This document shows, piece after piece, positions 1 through 7,898 of a DNA stretch of 34,386 bases (positions are counted from its first letter, which is position 1; each line of letters opens with the position of its first letter). The stretch is taken from positions 1 to 34,386 of the forward strand of contig NZ_BCUF01000052.1 of assembly GCF_001591145.1 (NCBI RefSeq), read 5' to 3'. Source of the stretch: Vibrio harveyi NBRC 15634 = ATCC 14126 = KCTC 12724 (lineage in GTDB: Bacteria > Pseudomonadota > Gammaproteobacteria > Enterobacterales > Vibrionaceae). The position numbers and the translations under genes were made by a program. A model generated the notes under the pieces. That model was given only the letters and a program-made list of their open reading frames with translations, did no database searches and had not been told where the DNA came from.

Positions 1-115
1 AAAGGGCACTCTTTACAAATAGTAAGGGCCTTGGCTTGTATACTTTGTTGCCGATTCTTGATTTAGAATCAAGATCTTTAAATCGCCGCAGCGTCTACAC
101 ATCAACTCATTCTCG

Positions 116-147
116 CTGAACCCGAGTATCTGAGTTACTTGGGTATA
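116..147. repeat. Arm of Vibrio palindromic repeat
   Basis: The segment ends in ACTTGGGTATA. Its reverse complement starts TATACCCAAGTAACT and ends GGGTTCAG, matching the ends of the complete element at 7699-7798 and the partial copy at 34338-34386. I found no left arm in bases 1-115. The other arm may lie before the window or be decayed. The flanking text (about 80-115) resembles internal sequence I associate with such Vibrio elements; that is from memory and was not searched. Confidence 0.55.
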
Positions 148-170
148 AAACTCTAGTAAGACGATCTAAC

Positions 171-195
171 AAAAACGGAGCCAATCGGCTCCGTT
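171..195 (-). terminator. Rho-independent terminator after the dnaQ-TIGR03503 unit
   Basis: A perfect 9-bp stem (AACGGAGCC / GGCTCCGTT) with a 4-base loop is followed on the minus strand by a run of T. It lies 22 bases past the stop of the minus-strand gene ending at 217. Confidence 0.85.
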
Positions 196-216
196 CTATA
201 ATCTCATTTCTTTGCC

Positions 217-1467
217 CTACTTCTTAGGGACTTCCAATTGCATCTCTGGCATAGCTTGACGTTTAGCTTTTACCTTGCTCCATATGATCCAGAATAGCAC
301 CACTAGAATCAGTGCGATGACGTTTCCGATACCTATGATGATCATACTGCGCTTACGTTCCGCTTCGCGCTCAGCAATGATGCGTTTTTCCATTTCAATA
401 CGACGCTGCTCAGCGAGTTCCGCCTCTTTCGCGACACGAGCCGCTTCAAGATCCACCTCTTCAACAACACTAAATGACTGTTCTTTGATTGGGAAGACTA
501 ATGAACGCTTAGTCGCTAAGTCAGTTGCAAACACCTCACCGTGCCATGAGTATTTACCTAGCTCTGGATCGTTGTCCATTTTGAGCGTGGTTTTCGTGCC
601 ATCAGCCGACACTTGACCTTGGCTATAACTAATAAAACCATCGGGCGCTTCCTGCTCAATGTTCACCGCAATAGAGCCCGGAGTGATCATGCCTTGTTCA
701 CCACTGACCACCAGCTGATGCGGTTGGTCTGCATGACGTGATTGAATAAAGGTGCGCGTAATTGGCGATGGATAGACCAGCACGATTTGTTCTTGCGCTC
801 TCAGGAAAACCCCGTTACCTGATGTAATGCGTGCGCGGTACTTACCCGGCTCAACATCAATTGGTAGCTGAACCGTAAATACACCATCACCTGCTTTTTC
901 ATCCAAACCACGACCATCATCGGCAAACTCACCGATCACCATAGGTACTGGTCGCGCTTCTTTGATCAGTTCGTCTTCATTCTCAACAAATTTGGTGAAG
1001 GTGACGCGCAGATTGACGCGGTCTAGAAAATCTCTCAATACCAACGGTTGATCGTCTGAGGTTAAACGCGCGGTGAACTTAAGCGCCTCACTGTGGTAAA
1101 GGCGATTAGGGAACACATCGGTACTCAGCTTGAGATGTGAAATCAGACGGATGTTGTTTTTAGGTGTGACCTTACCCACCGCCTGCCAAGGACCTGGCAT
1201 TGGGTTATCAATCGATATGATGTCCAGAGAAGGCTCTTGGTACCAACGCACATTGTCGTAGGTACCCCATGCATAATATTTTTTGCCATCAGGACGGACA
1301 AGAACAACGGGCTGAGAGCTCTGTTCGCGATAAACCAGAAAGGTAATTTGTTCGATGGTTGGGTCGACACGAAATCGGTTATCTAACAAAGACATGGCGG
1401 ACTCGCTCGCAGAAAACGCGAAACAACTCCAGAACGCTAAAATAGCGACTGACAAAGCCCTCAACAT
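217..1467 (-). CDS. TIGR03503 family membrane-anchored periplasmic protein, function unknown
   Basis: This 416-residue protein has an N-terminal signal peptide (MLRALSVAILAFWSCFAFSA), a long beta-rich periplasmic region, a charged Glu/Arg-rich helix that is probably a coiled coil (about 338-372), one strong membrane segment (about 374-396, SMIIIGIGNVIALILVVLF...) and a short basic cytoplasmic tail. An Asp/Gly-rich motif (DDGRGLDEKAGDGVF) in the middle resembles loops seen in extracellular Ig-like domains. I recognise the family as TIGR03503, conserved in Vibrio and relatives without an assigned function. The ATG at 1467 is chosen because AGGAGA sits 5 bases upstream and the signal peptide starts there; an in-frame ATG at 1488 would overlap dnaQ. 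It follows dnaQ by 11 bases, so the two are probably cotranscribed. The topology suggests an envelope protein; any link to replication is only positional. Confidence 0.82.
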   Translation of the reverse strand: MLRALSVAILAFWSCFAFSASESAMSLLDNRFRVDPTIEQITFLVYREQSSQPVVLVRPDGKKYYAWGTYDNVRWYQEPSLDIISIDNPMPGPWQAVGKVTPKNNIRLISHLKLSTDVFPNRLYHSEALKFTARLTSDDQPLVLRDFLDRVNLRVTFTKFVENEDELIKEARPVPMVIGEFADDGRGLDEKAGDGVFTVQLPIDVEPGKYRARITSGNGVFLRAQEQIVLVYPSPITRTFIQSRHADQPHQLVVSGEQGMITPGSIAVNIEQEAPDGFISYSQGQVSADGTKTTLKMDNDPELGKYSWHGEVFATDLATKRSLVFPIKEQSFSVVEEVDLEAARVAKEAELAEQRRIEMEKRIIAEREAERKRSMIIIGIGNVIALILVVLFWIIWSKVKAKRQAMPEMQLEVPKK

Positions 1468-1478
1468 AGTCTCTCCTA

Positions 1479-2198
1479 TTACTGCCAAATACTGTCGTTC
1501 ACCAGTTCCAATCTTTTCTGGTGTGCTTCTACTTCATCGGCAGTTGCACGCAAAACCTTTAGCGCTTTTCTTCCTTCAACACGACGAATACCTTCTGCAC
1601 CGCCGTCACTCTTGTTAGCGTTGAATTCTAGGCTTGTTTGTCCACCAGTCATCAGTAGGTAAACGTCAGCTAGAATCTCCGCATCGAGCAATGCCCCGTG
1701 GAGCGTACGGTGTGAGTTATCAATGCCGTAACGTTCACACAAAACGTCGAGGTTGTTTCGTTTGCCTGGGAAGATTTTCTTCGCCATGGCAAGGGTATCA
1801 GTCACCTTACAGAAGTCATCGGTTTTACCGATCGTCGGATCGAGCATTTCAAACTCGTAATCCATAAAGCCGGTATCGAAGGGCGCGTTGTGGGCAACCA
1901 ACTCGGCACCTTTGATGAAATCTAAAAACTCTTGGTGGACATTTGCATAGTCCGGCTTGTCGACAAGAAACTCATCGGTGATACCGTGTACTTCAATTGC
2001 ATCTGGCTGAATGTCACGGTCCGGTTTTAGGTAAACGTGGAAGTGACGACCAGTTAGCTTACGGTTGATGATTTCCACGGCACCGATCTCGATAATGCGG
2101 TGACCCATGTAGTGCGGGCCGCCTTCGAGGTTCATACCCGTGGTTTCGGTATCGAGTACGACAATACGATTATGTTCAGAATTGCTGCTGGTATTCAT
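1479..2198 (-). CDS. dnaQ: DNA polymerase III epsilon subunit (3'-5' proofreading exonuclease)
   Basis: This 239-residue DEDDh exonuclease binds the alpha subunit and removes misincorporated nucleotides at the replication fork. The Exo motifs are complete: D16 and E18 in DTETTG, D108 in HNAPFDTGF, and H167/D172 in HGALLDA. The C-terminal part (about 190-239) corresponds to the alpha-binding tail and is, as usual, poorly conserved. It is divergent from rnhA across 58 bases, the same arrangement as in E. coli, where the two promoters overlap. No strong Shine-Dalgarno is seen before the ATG. The alpha subunit gene dnaE is in this window at 11259-14738. Confidence 0.97.
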   Translation of the reverse strand: MNTSSNSEHNRIVVLDTETTGMNLEGGPHYMGHRIIEIGAVEIINRKLTGRHFHVYLKPDRDIQPDAIEVHGITDEFLVDKPDYANVHQEFLDFIKGAELVAHNAPFDTGFMDYEFEMLDPTIGKTDDFCKVTDTLAMAKKIFPGKRNNLDVLCERYGIDNSHRTLHGALLDAEILADVYLLMTGGQTSLEFNANKSDGGAEGIRRVEGRKALKVLRATADEVEAHQKRLELVNDSIWQ

Positions 2199-2223
2199 AA
2201 GGTTATGTGTGTCAGACTATGCT

Positions 2224-2252
2224 TTATTAAATGTTTCGGCTAATAGTACCAA
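2224..2252 (-). promoter_or_regulatory. Candidate dnaQ promoter in the dnaQ/rnhA divergent region
   Basis: On the minus strand TTGGTA (-35) and TAATAA (-10) are separated by 17 bases, 25 bases before the dnaQ ATG. The whole divergent region is only 58 bases, so an rnhA promoter must overlap this one or lie within the start of dnaQ. This is a consensus match only. Confidence 0.4.
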
Positions 2253-2256
2253 AAAT

Positions 2257-2721
2257 ATGACCAAACACGTTGAGATTTTCACTGATGGATCTTGTTTAGG
2301 CAATCCTGGTCCAGGTGGTTACGGCATTGTTCTGCGTTACAAGCAAACAGAAAAGACGCTAGCAAAAGGCTACACATTGACGACCAACAACCGTATGGAA
2401 ATGTTGGCAGCAGTAGTGGCACTTCAAACGTTAAAAGAGCCATGCCAAGTAACGTTAACAACGGATAGCCAGTACGTGCGCCAAGGCATTACGCAATGGA
2501 TACACAACTGGAAAAAACGTGGCTGGAAGACCGCAGATAAAAAGCCGGTAAAGAACGCCGATCTATGGCAAGCACTCGATAAAGAAACCGCTCGCCACCA
2601 AGTAGATTGGCACTGGGTGAAAGGTCATGCGGGTCATCGTGAAAACGAAATCTGTGATGAGCTAGCACGCGCAGCCGCAGAAAACCCAACCGAAGAAGAT
2701 ACAGGGTACCAAGCGTCTTAG
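2257..2721 (+). CDS. rnhA: Ribonuclease HI
   Basis: This 154-residue enzyme cleaves the RNA strand of RNA-DNA hybrids, removing primers and R-loops. All catalytic residues fall at the E. coli positions: D10 (FTDGSCLGNPGPGG), E48 (NNRMEM), D70 (TDSQYV), H124 (KGHAGH) and D134. The ATG at 2257 gives the family length; the frame is open upstream to an ATG at 2140 inside dnaQ, but that extension has no family counterpart. It overlaps the convergent methyltransferase gene by 4 bases at the 3' end. Confidence 0.97.
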   Translation: MTKHVEIFTDGSCLGNPGPGGYGIVLRYKQTEKTLAKGYTLTTNNRMEMLAAVVALQTLKEPCQVTLTTDSQYVRQGITQWIHNWKKRGWKTADKKPVKNADLWQALDKETARHQVDWHWVKGHAGHRENEICDELARAAAENPTEEDTGYQAS

Positions 2722-3473
2722 TTTTTACCGCTTGAGACCTTTTTCACTGCACTGCCCTCTCTGTTCATCACGCCCAATGGTGTTAACTTTCTCTTCAAGC
2801 GCCAATGCGGCTTGATCGGTTTGAGAGGGTACGTTCGTTTACGAGCAACGATATAGTACAAACTTCCTGCCGGTGATGCCCAATCGCCTAAGCTATTTTC
2901 TAGCCACGTCCACATAGTTTTGTAACGCGTCATAGGAAACAGCGCGTAACGGTCACAATGAATCACTTGATAGTTCAATACACCTAACCAGTCTTTGATA
3001 CGGTTGGCGGTGAACATACGTCCGCTCCATGGTAAGTTGTTTCTGCGCCAAGGCAACAAACTTGCTACACCAGTGAGACTGATCGGATTAAACCCCGTAA
3101 TAATAAGATAACCATCATCCATCATGACGCGGTCAACTTCACGTAGCAACCGATGGGGATCACTTGCATAGTCAAGCTGATGAGCCAGCACAACAACATC
3201 AAAGCTTTTCTCTAAAAAGGGTAATTCGTAACCATCTGCGATGACATTATGCAACGGGTTCTGGATATCTACGTTGACTTGGTGTTGAATGTTACAACTA
3301 CAGCTGGTTAGCTCACAGCTCAAGCCACCCAATTTCAACATGTGGTAACCGAACAGCTTCGGACACCACTCATCAAGGCGGGTTTGGATTGACTCAAGTA
3401 CCCATGGACCATTGTTCATTTCAGACCAAGTCGATGGGTGCTGTAAAGTTTTGTTGCTGAGTGCTGGTTTCAT
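2718..3473 (-). CDS. yafS: Class I SAM-dependent methyltransferase, YafS-like
   Basis: This 251-residue protein carries a Methyltransf_11-like core. DGYELPFLEKSFDVVVLAHQ is the region that follows the second acidic motif, DDGYLIITGFNPIS matches the strand and loop of motif III, and a basic C-terminal tail (about 215-251, many Lys/Arg) follows. The usual glycine-rich SAM motif I is replaced by LKLGGLSCEL, so SAM binding is inferred from the fold rather than from a canonical motif. The position between rnhA and gloB is the same as E. coli yafS, which supports orthology. The substrate is unknown. It is convergent with rnhA (4-base overlap) and divergent from gloB (39 bases). Confidence 0.85.
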   Translation of the reverse strand: MKPALSNKTLQHPSTWSEMNNGPWVLESIQTRLDEWCPKLFGYHMLKLGGLSCELTSCSCNIQHQVNVDIQNPLHNVIADGYELPFLEKSFDVVVLAHQLDYASDPHRLLREVDRVMMDDGYLIITGFNPISLTGVASLLPWRRNNLPWSGRMFTANRIKDWLGVLNYQVIHCDRYALFPMTRYKTMWTWLENSLGDWASPAGSLYYIVARKRTYPLKPIKPHWRLKRKLTPLGVMNREGSAVKKVSSGKN

Positions 3474-3512
3474 TAACCACCTGACTATTAAAAGGGTGAC
3501 GGAGAACGAATC

Positions 3513-4271
3513 GTGTTAGAGATCAAAAGCATACCCGCATTTAATGATAATTACATCTGGCTGATACAAAATAGCGACAAGCGTTGTGCGGTGGTCGATC
3601 CGGGCGATGCTAAGCCAGTGTTAGAATATTTGCAGGCTAACGAATTAACTTTAGAAGCGATCTTAATTACGCACCACCACAACGATCACATTGGTGGCGT
3701 TCCAGATTTAGTTCATGCTTTTCCACATGTTTCTGTGGTAGGTCCAAAAGCGGAGCCTATTCCAACTTTAACCAATGCGATGGAAGAAGGCGACAAACTA
3801 GAGTTGTTTGGCGAAATCTTTATGGTACTTGGCTTACCAGGTCACACTCTGGGTCACATTGGCTATGTCGGCGACGGTAAGCTTTTCTGCGGCGATGTGT
3901 TGTTCTCAGCTGGTTGCGGTCGCATTTTTGAAGGCACACCAGAGCAGATGTTCGAATCCCTAAGTAAGCTTTCAAAGCTTCCTGAAGAAACCGAAGTATT
4001 CTCCGCTCATGAATACACCGCAAGTAACGTAGCATTTGCCCTTGCCGTTGAGCCGGATAATGAACACTTGCGCCAGTACCGCGACGACGTAAATCGCCTA
4101 CGTGGACTGAACATTCCAACTCTCCCGACAACGCTGCGTAAAGAGAAACTCATTAACCCATTCCTTCGTGCGACCAACGCGGAAGTTATTCAATCCGTCG
4201 CAAACCGTATTGAAAATAGCGATCCATGCTCGGTTTTTACAGCTCTACGTGAGTGGAAGAACGAATTTTAA
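3513..4271 (+). CDS. gloB: Hydroxyacylglutathione hydrolase (glyoxalase II)
   Basis: This 252-residue metallo-beta-lactamase-fold enzyme hydrolyses S-lactoylglutathione to lactate and glutathione in methylglyoxal detoxification. The metal ligands are all present: H54, H56, D58 and H59 in THHHNDH, H111 (LPGHTLGH), D128 (CGDVLF) and H166 (SAHEYT). The C-terminal substrate-binding domain ends in the typical FTALREWKN. The start is a GTG, supported by GGAG at 3501-3504 eight bases upstream and by the family N-terminus LEIKSIPAFNDNYIW. Confidence 0.96.
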   Translation: MLEIKSIPAFNDNYIWLIQNSDKRCAVVDPGDAKPVLEYLQANELTLEAILITHHHNDHIGGVPDLVHAFPHVSVVGPKAEPIPTLTNAMEEGDKLELFGEIFMVLGLPGHTLGHIGYVGDGKLFCGDVLFSAGCGRIFEGTPEQMFESLSKLSKLPEETEVFSAHEYTASNVAFALAVEPDNEHLRQYRDDVNRLRGLNIPTLPTTLRKEKLINPFLRATNAEVIQSVANRIENSDPCSVFTALREWKNEF

Positions 4272-4325
4272 CCAATTTCTGCTTGTAAACTTGCTCGACG
4301 CAAGTATTATCGTGAGCTGATTTTC

Positions 4326-4350
4326 ATAGAAGCGCCTCTGGCGCTTCTAT
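4326..4350 (+). terminator. Terminator-like hairpin after gloB
   Basis: A perfect 11-bp inverted repeat (ATAGAAGCGCC / GGCGCTTCTAT) with a 3-base loop lies 54 bases past the gloB stop. The following sequence TGCGTTTAG is only weakly T-rich, so termination efficiency is uncertain. The rest of the gloB-mltD gap (4351-4523) holds no gene I can support and probably contains the mltD promoter. Confidence 0.6.
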
Positions 4351-4523
4351 TGCGTTTAGGGGCTGATATAAAGCAGTTTGTATTTCACCCAAACGCATAC
4401 AGTAGCGGCTATGTGCCCTACTTTTAGTTAGTGTTACAAGATGTCTATTATCTTGCGACTGCCACGCACCTTAGCTGCGCGACAGGCAGGAGAAGATAAA
4501 CAGGCCCTAAATAGGCTGAATCC

Positions 4524-6110
4524 ATGCGTTTAAAGTACAGTTGGGCGTTGGCGTTATTACTTTCTGGCTGTCAATTGACTCAGTCAGATTCAACAAACAC
4601 TCCAGCACCAGAAACCAATAAGTCCGAGCAAGCAGTAAAACAAGATGCAGCTCAAACGGACTCCGAGAAAAAGCAATCAATAGCAAAGAAATCTGCTAAA
4701 GAGACCCCAAAAGCCCTTTCTCCTCAGGAACAAAAAGATGTATGGCGACGTATCGGCATGCAACTTGAGATGGACATCCCAGACAACAAGAAAATTGCTT
4801 ACTACCGCACATGGTATTTGAAGCACCCTAGCCACCTGCGCACCGTTTCAGAACGTGCACAGCCGTTTTTGTACATGATTACAAAACGCATCGAAGAACG
4901 TGGACTGCCAATGGAGTTGGCGCTTCTGCCTGTGGTAGAGAGCTCGTTTGATGCGTTTGCATACTCGCACGGCAGCGCAGCAGGGCTTTGGCAGTTCGTG
5001 CCTGGTACGGGCAAAATGATGGGACTAGAGCAAAACTACTGGTACGACGGTCGTCGCGACGTGTACGCGTCAACTAATGCTGCACTCGATTACCTAGAGC
5101 AACAAAGCAAGCGCTTTGATGGTAACTGGGATCATGCTATCGCGGCGTACAACAGTGGTGGTGGTCGTGTATCAAGTGCCATTCGTAAGAACAAAAAGCT
5201 TGGTAAGCCAACAGACTTCTTCTCTTTGGATCTTCCAAAGGAGACAAGCAGTTACGTTCCTAAACTCCTTGCTCTTGCCGACATCGTCGCTAACCAAGAT
5301 AAGTACGGTATCGAGATCCCACCGATCCCAAACAAACCAGTACTGACACTTGTTGATCCGAAAGAGCAACTCGATCTTGCGATTGCTGCTGATTACGCAG
5401 GCATTGGCGTAAAAGAGCTACAAGGTTACAACCCTGCTTACAACCAATGGTCTACCGCCCCAGAAGGACCACATCAACTTCTTATTCCTATTGAGAAAAA
5501 GGATCAGTTCCTTGCCCAAATGAAAAAGAACCGTGGTAAAGGGGTTAAAGTAGCACGCTACAAAGTGAAGTCTGGTGACTCACTCAGCGTGCTCGCTCAA
5601 AAGTACGGCACGACAACGAAAGTTATCCAACGTGCTAATGGTTTATCAAACAACAATATCCGCGTTGGTCAGTACCTGATGATCCCAACGTCAACAAAAG
5701 ACGATTCTAAGTACGCTTTAAGTGCTGAAAATCGCCTCAACAAAATGCAATCTCAAGCTCGTGGTCAATACAAATTGACGCACACCGTCCAATCTGGCGA
5801 GAGCTTGTGGTCTATCGCGCGTGAGAACAAGGTCTCTCATAAATCCCTAGCGAAATGGAACGGTATGGGACCAAAAGACACACTGCGCGTCGGTCAAAAA
5901 CTGGTGATTTGGAAGAACTCAGACAAAGGTGCGGTAATTCGCACTGTGTTCTACAACGTACGCTCAGGCGACACCATCAGTGGTATTGCAAGCAAGTTTA
6001 AGGTGAAGAGTAACGACATCGTGAAATGGAATTCTCTTCAAAAGCAGAAGTACCTGAAACCAGGTCAGAAGCTTAAGTTGTATGTTGACGTAACTAAGGT
6101 AAGTGTATGA
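4524..6110 (+). CDS. mltD: Membrane-bound lytic murein transglycosylase D with three LysM domains
   Basis: This 528-residue lipoprotein cleaves peptidoglycan glycan strands with formation of 1,6-anhydromuramyl ends. It has a lipobox signal (LLLSGC, Cys16), a Ser/Thr/Lys-rich linker to about 60, and an SLT (family 1) domain about 110-270 with catalytic E139 in VVESSFDAFAYSHGSAAG, AGLWQF and AAYNSGGGR. It ends with three LysM peptidoglycan-binding repeats at about 345-388, 417-463 and 476-520 (YKVKSGDSL, HTVQSGESLW, YNVRSGDTI). The Shine-Dalgarno before the ATG is weak. The stop overlaps the next gene's start (ATGA), so the two are translationally coupled. Confidence 0.96.
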   Translation: MRLKYSWALALLLSGCQLTQSDSTNTPAPETNKSEQAVKQDAAQTDSEKKQSIAKKSAKETPKALSPQEQKDVWRRIGMQLEMDIPDNKKIAYYRTWYLKHPSHLRTVSERAQPFLYMITKRIEERGLPMELALLPVVESSFDAFAYSHGSAAGLWQFVPGTGKMMGLEQNYWYDGRRDVYASTNAALDYLEQQSKRFDGNWDHAIAAYNSGGGRVSSAIRKNKKLGKPTDFFSLDLPKETSSYVPKLLALADIVANQDKYGIEIPPIPNKPVLTLVDPKEQLDLAIAADYAGIGVKELQGYNPAYNQWSTAPEGPHQLLIPIEKKDQFLAQMKKNRGKGVKVARYKVKSGDSLSVLAQKYGTTTKVIQRANGLSNNNIRVGQYLMIPTSTKDDSKYALSAENRLNKMQSQARGQYKLTHTVQSGESLWSIARENKVSHKSLAKWNGMGPKDTLRVGQKLVIWKNSDKGAVIRTVFYNVRSGDTISGIASKFKVKSNDIVKWNSLQKQKYLKPGQKLKLYVDVTKVSV

Positions 6111-6793
6111 ACCCATCGAGTAACCCGCTTGTAATGTTGTTGGATATTTTCCGATCTCCAACATCGTGCTTCTTGGCGCTGTATCAGCGTGGAGGCTGGG
6201 GGTGGCAACCGTTCATCTTCTTGATGATCAGCCCATTCCTGTTTTGGGGTGCCTATTTCTCGAATGTGGATTTCACTTGGTTGAGTGAACAATTAACCGC
6301 TCAGTTCCAACAGGTCAATCCTAAGCAGATTGAACTGTTGGAGCCGAACACGCTGATGGCAAGTGCCATTATCAATGACGTGTTTAACCGTTTTGCAACG
6401 CTACTTCTACTGTCGCTTTGGTTCCTTCTAGCGACAAAAGCGAGCAAACAACAATACGGTTACTGGAAATGGTTTGCCGCTTCAAGCGCAATTCTATTCC
6501 CTGCTGTACTGGGTGACATCGCCAGCTACGCGAGCCTACTTTTGAAACACGGTGAAGTGATGACTTACGCTGCAGACCTAAACAGTCTTAACGGCCTGTT
6601 GAAACTGCCGTTAACCAACGAATGGTCACATTTTGCAAGCTCACTACCGCTATTGCTGCCTTGGTACATTGTATTAGGTTATGGCGTGGTTCTAACTTGG
6701 ACTGAGTTTGAACGCGGACAGGCTCTTGTGATTTCGAGCCTGCCTTGGATTGCATTCTACGTGATTTGGGCACTGTACATCGTTATTACTTAA
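6107..6793 (+). CDS. Yip1-type multi-spanning membrane protein
   Basis: This 228-residue inner-membrane protein has about five hydrophobic segments: about 33-51, 94-108, 122-145, 177-197 and 207-226. The N-terminal pattern (MLLDIFRSPTSCFLALYQRGGWGWQPFIFL) and spacing resemble bacterial Yip1 (PF04893) proteins, whose function is unknown. The ATG overlaps the mltD stop in ATGA, which implies coupled translation and perhaps a shared envelope role. It is convergent with the yafD-like gene after 23 bases with no obvious terminator between. The family call is from sequence pattern, not a search. Confidence 0.7.
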   Translation: MNPSSNPLVMLLDIFRSPTSCFLALYQRGGWGWQPFIFLMISPFLFWGAYFSNVDFTWLSEQLTAQFQQVNPKQIELLEPNTLMASAIINDVFNRFATLLLLSLWFLLATKASKQQYGYWKWFAASSAILFPAVLGDIASYASLLLKHGEVMTYAADLNSLNGLLKLPLTNEWSHFASSLPLLLPWYIVLGYGVVLTWTEFERGQALVISSLPWIAFYVIWALYIVIT

Positions 6794-6816
6794 GTCCTCA
6801 AGCGAACTTAACGCTG

Positions 6817-7668
6817 TCAGCGCTCATCGTTGAGCATAAATGACACCAACAGTGGATTATGATCGGAAGCGTCGCTCTGCGGCGCTTTCGCATTTTTGAG
6901 GGTCAGACCACGATAAAAAACATGGTCAAGTGGCAATCCCGTAATGAATTGAGTTCGGTCATCTTGGTTAAACTTAGCCTCTTGAAGATGCGCTTTTTGT
7001 AACGCCTTTTTCATCGCAGCGACACGTTCTTCACTCCAGCTATTAAAATCCCCAGCAAACAGAATTGGGCCTTGGTGCTCCTTCAATACCATCTCTAACG
7101 CAGACAACTGCGATGTGTATTCTTCTGTGCCCACGGTAAAGTTAATTGCATGAATGTTCACGACTGCCAAAGTTTGACCATTGCTCAGTTGATATTTGCT
7201 GTACAGCGCAGATTTCGGCAAACGCAGCCACGGCTCTTTCGATGTATACGCACAAGCTCGGATTGGCGCTTGCTGAGCAATGCTAATCACACCAGCACCG
7301 CTGCCCAATGCTTTGAACGCACTGACTTGATTACTCACCCAATGCCCTTCTACCAACCAATTCTTAAACTCATCTGTTAAGCTCGCTTCTTGTAGAAGCA
7401 ACAGTTGTTTATTGGCAGAAAACACATCCAATGCTTGTTGCCAGTTATCACGGTTCTGTTTATAGATATTCCACACCAAGACATTTAATTCACCGTCCTT
7501 ATCGAGCGCTTGCGGTTTATCAAACTCCATACAACGGATGTTTTGAGTAATATTCGCCCCTGTTTGAGTAATAATTTGCGGCTGTTCTGGCACGGTGAAA
7601 ATGGCCTGAAAGCTCACAAACCCAGCGATAATGAGAAAAACTAACGCAAAAGCAAAACGCTGATACAT
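6817..7668 (-). CDS. yafD: Endonuclease/exonuclease/phosphatase-fold protein, YafD-like, membrane-anchored
   Basis: This 283-residue protein has an N-terminal hydrophobic anchor (RFAFALVFLIIAGFVSF) followed by an EEP (DNase I-like) domain with the catalytic set in order: LVWNIYK, LLLLQEA, VVNIHAINF, AGDFNSWS, LDHVFYRG and SDASDHNPL. Full motif conservation suggests a metal-dependent phosphodiesterase or phosphatase; the substrate is unknown. The ATG at 7668 is preferred because AGG at 7676-7678 lies 7 bases upstream. A GTG at 7695 would start next to the repeat element and has no ribosome-binding site. E. coli yafD lies in the same gene neighbourhood as mltD and gloB. Confidence 0.85.
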   Translation of the reverse strand: MYQRFAFALVFLIIAGFVSFQAIFTVPEQPQIITQTGANITQNIRCMEFDKPQALDKDGELNVLVWNIYKQNRDNWQQALDVFSANKQLLLLQEASLTDEFKNWLVEGHWVSNQVSAFKALGSGAGVISIAQQAPIRACAYTSKEPWLRLPKSALYSKYQLSNGQTLAVVNIHAINFTVGTEEYTSQLSALEMVLKEHQGPILFAGDFNSWSEERVAAMKKALQKAHLQEAKFNQDDRTQFITGLPLDHVFYRGLTLKNAKAPQSDASDHNPLLVSFMLNDER

Positions 7669-7698
7669 AAACCTACCTAAACACAAAAATGTCACATA

Positions 7699-7798
7699 TA
7701 TACCCGAGTGGCTTCAAGATGCAGAATTCAGAACGTTGCCGCTTCTACAAACCAAGTCACTTTCGCTGAACTACGCATCTCGAGGTTACTTGGGTATA
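7699..7798. repeat. Complete 100-bp Vibrio palindromic repeat (MITE/ERIC-like)
   Basis: The ends are imperfect inverted repeats of about 33 bases. The left arm begins TATACCCGAGTGGCTTCAAG and the right arm, reverse-complemented, begins TATACCCAAGTAACCTCGAG; both arms end in TTCAG. Related arms occur at 116-147 and 34338-34386. There is no coding capacity. It fills the region just upstream of the yafD-like gene, so it may supply or displace that gene's promoter, and the transcript could fold into a long hairpin. Confidence 0.75.
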
Positions 7799-7811
7799 AA
7801 ATGCGAATAAT

Positions 7812-7840
7812 AAAAAAGGAGCCATGCGCGGCTCCCTTTT
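7812..7840 (-). terminator. Rho-independent terminator of glnB
   Basis: GGAGCC and GGCTCC arms extended by A/T flanks form a stem with one mismatch, followed on the minus strand by six T. It lies 59 bases beyond the glnB stop and separates glnB from the repeat and the yafD-like gene. Confidence 0.85.
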
Positions 7841-7898
7841 AGCTTACTCAAATTTTCACCACATAATGAAGTGAAATCTTAATTCTATCTCGACGGAG

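Noticed and set aside
1..216. Possible tRNA gene upstream of the dnaQ unit, as in some relatives
   Set aside because: No cloverleaf, T-loop GTTCGAATC-type sequence or CCA end could be recognised; the region is repeat arm plus terminator.
2140..2256. N-terminal extension of rnhA inside dnaQ
   Set aside because: RNase HI homologues begin at MTKHVEIFTDG, and the catalytic numbering (D10, E48, D70, D134) fits the ATG at 2257.
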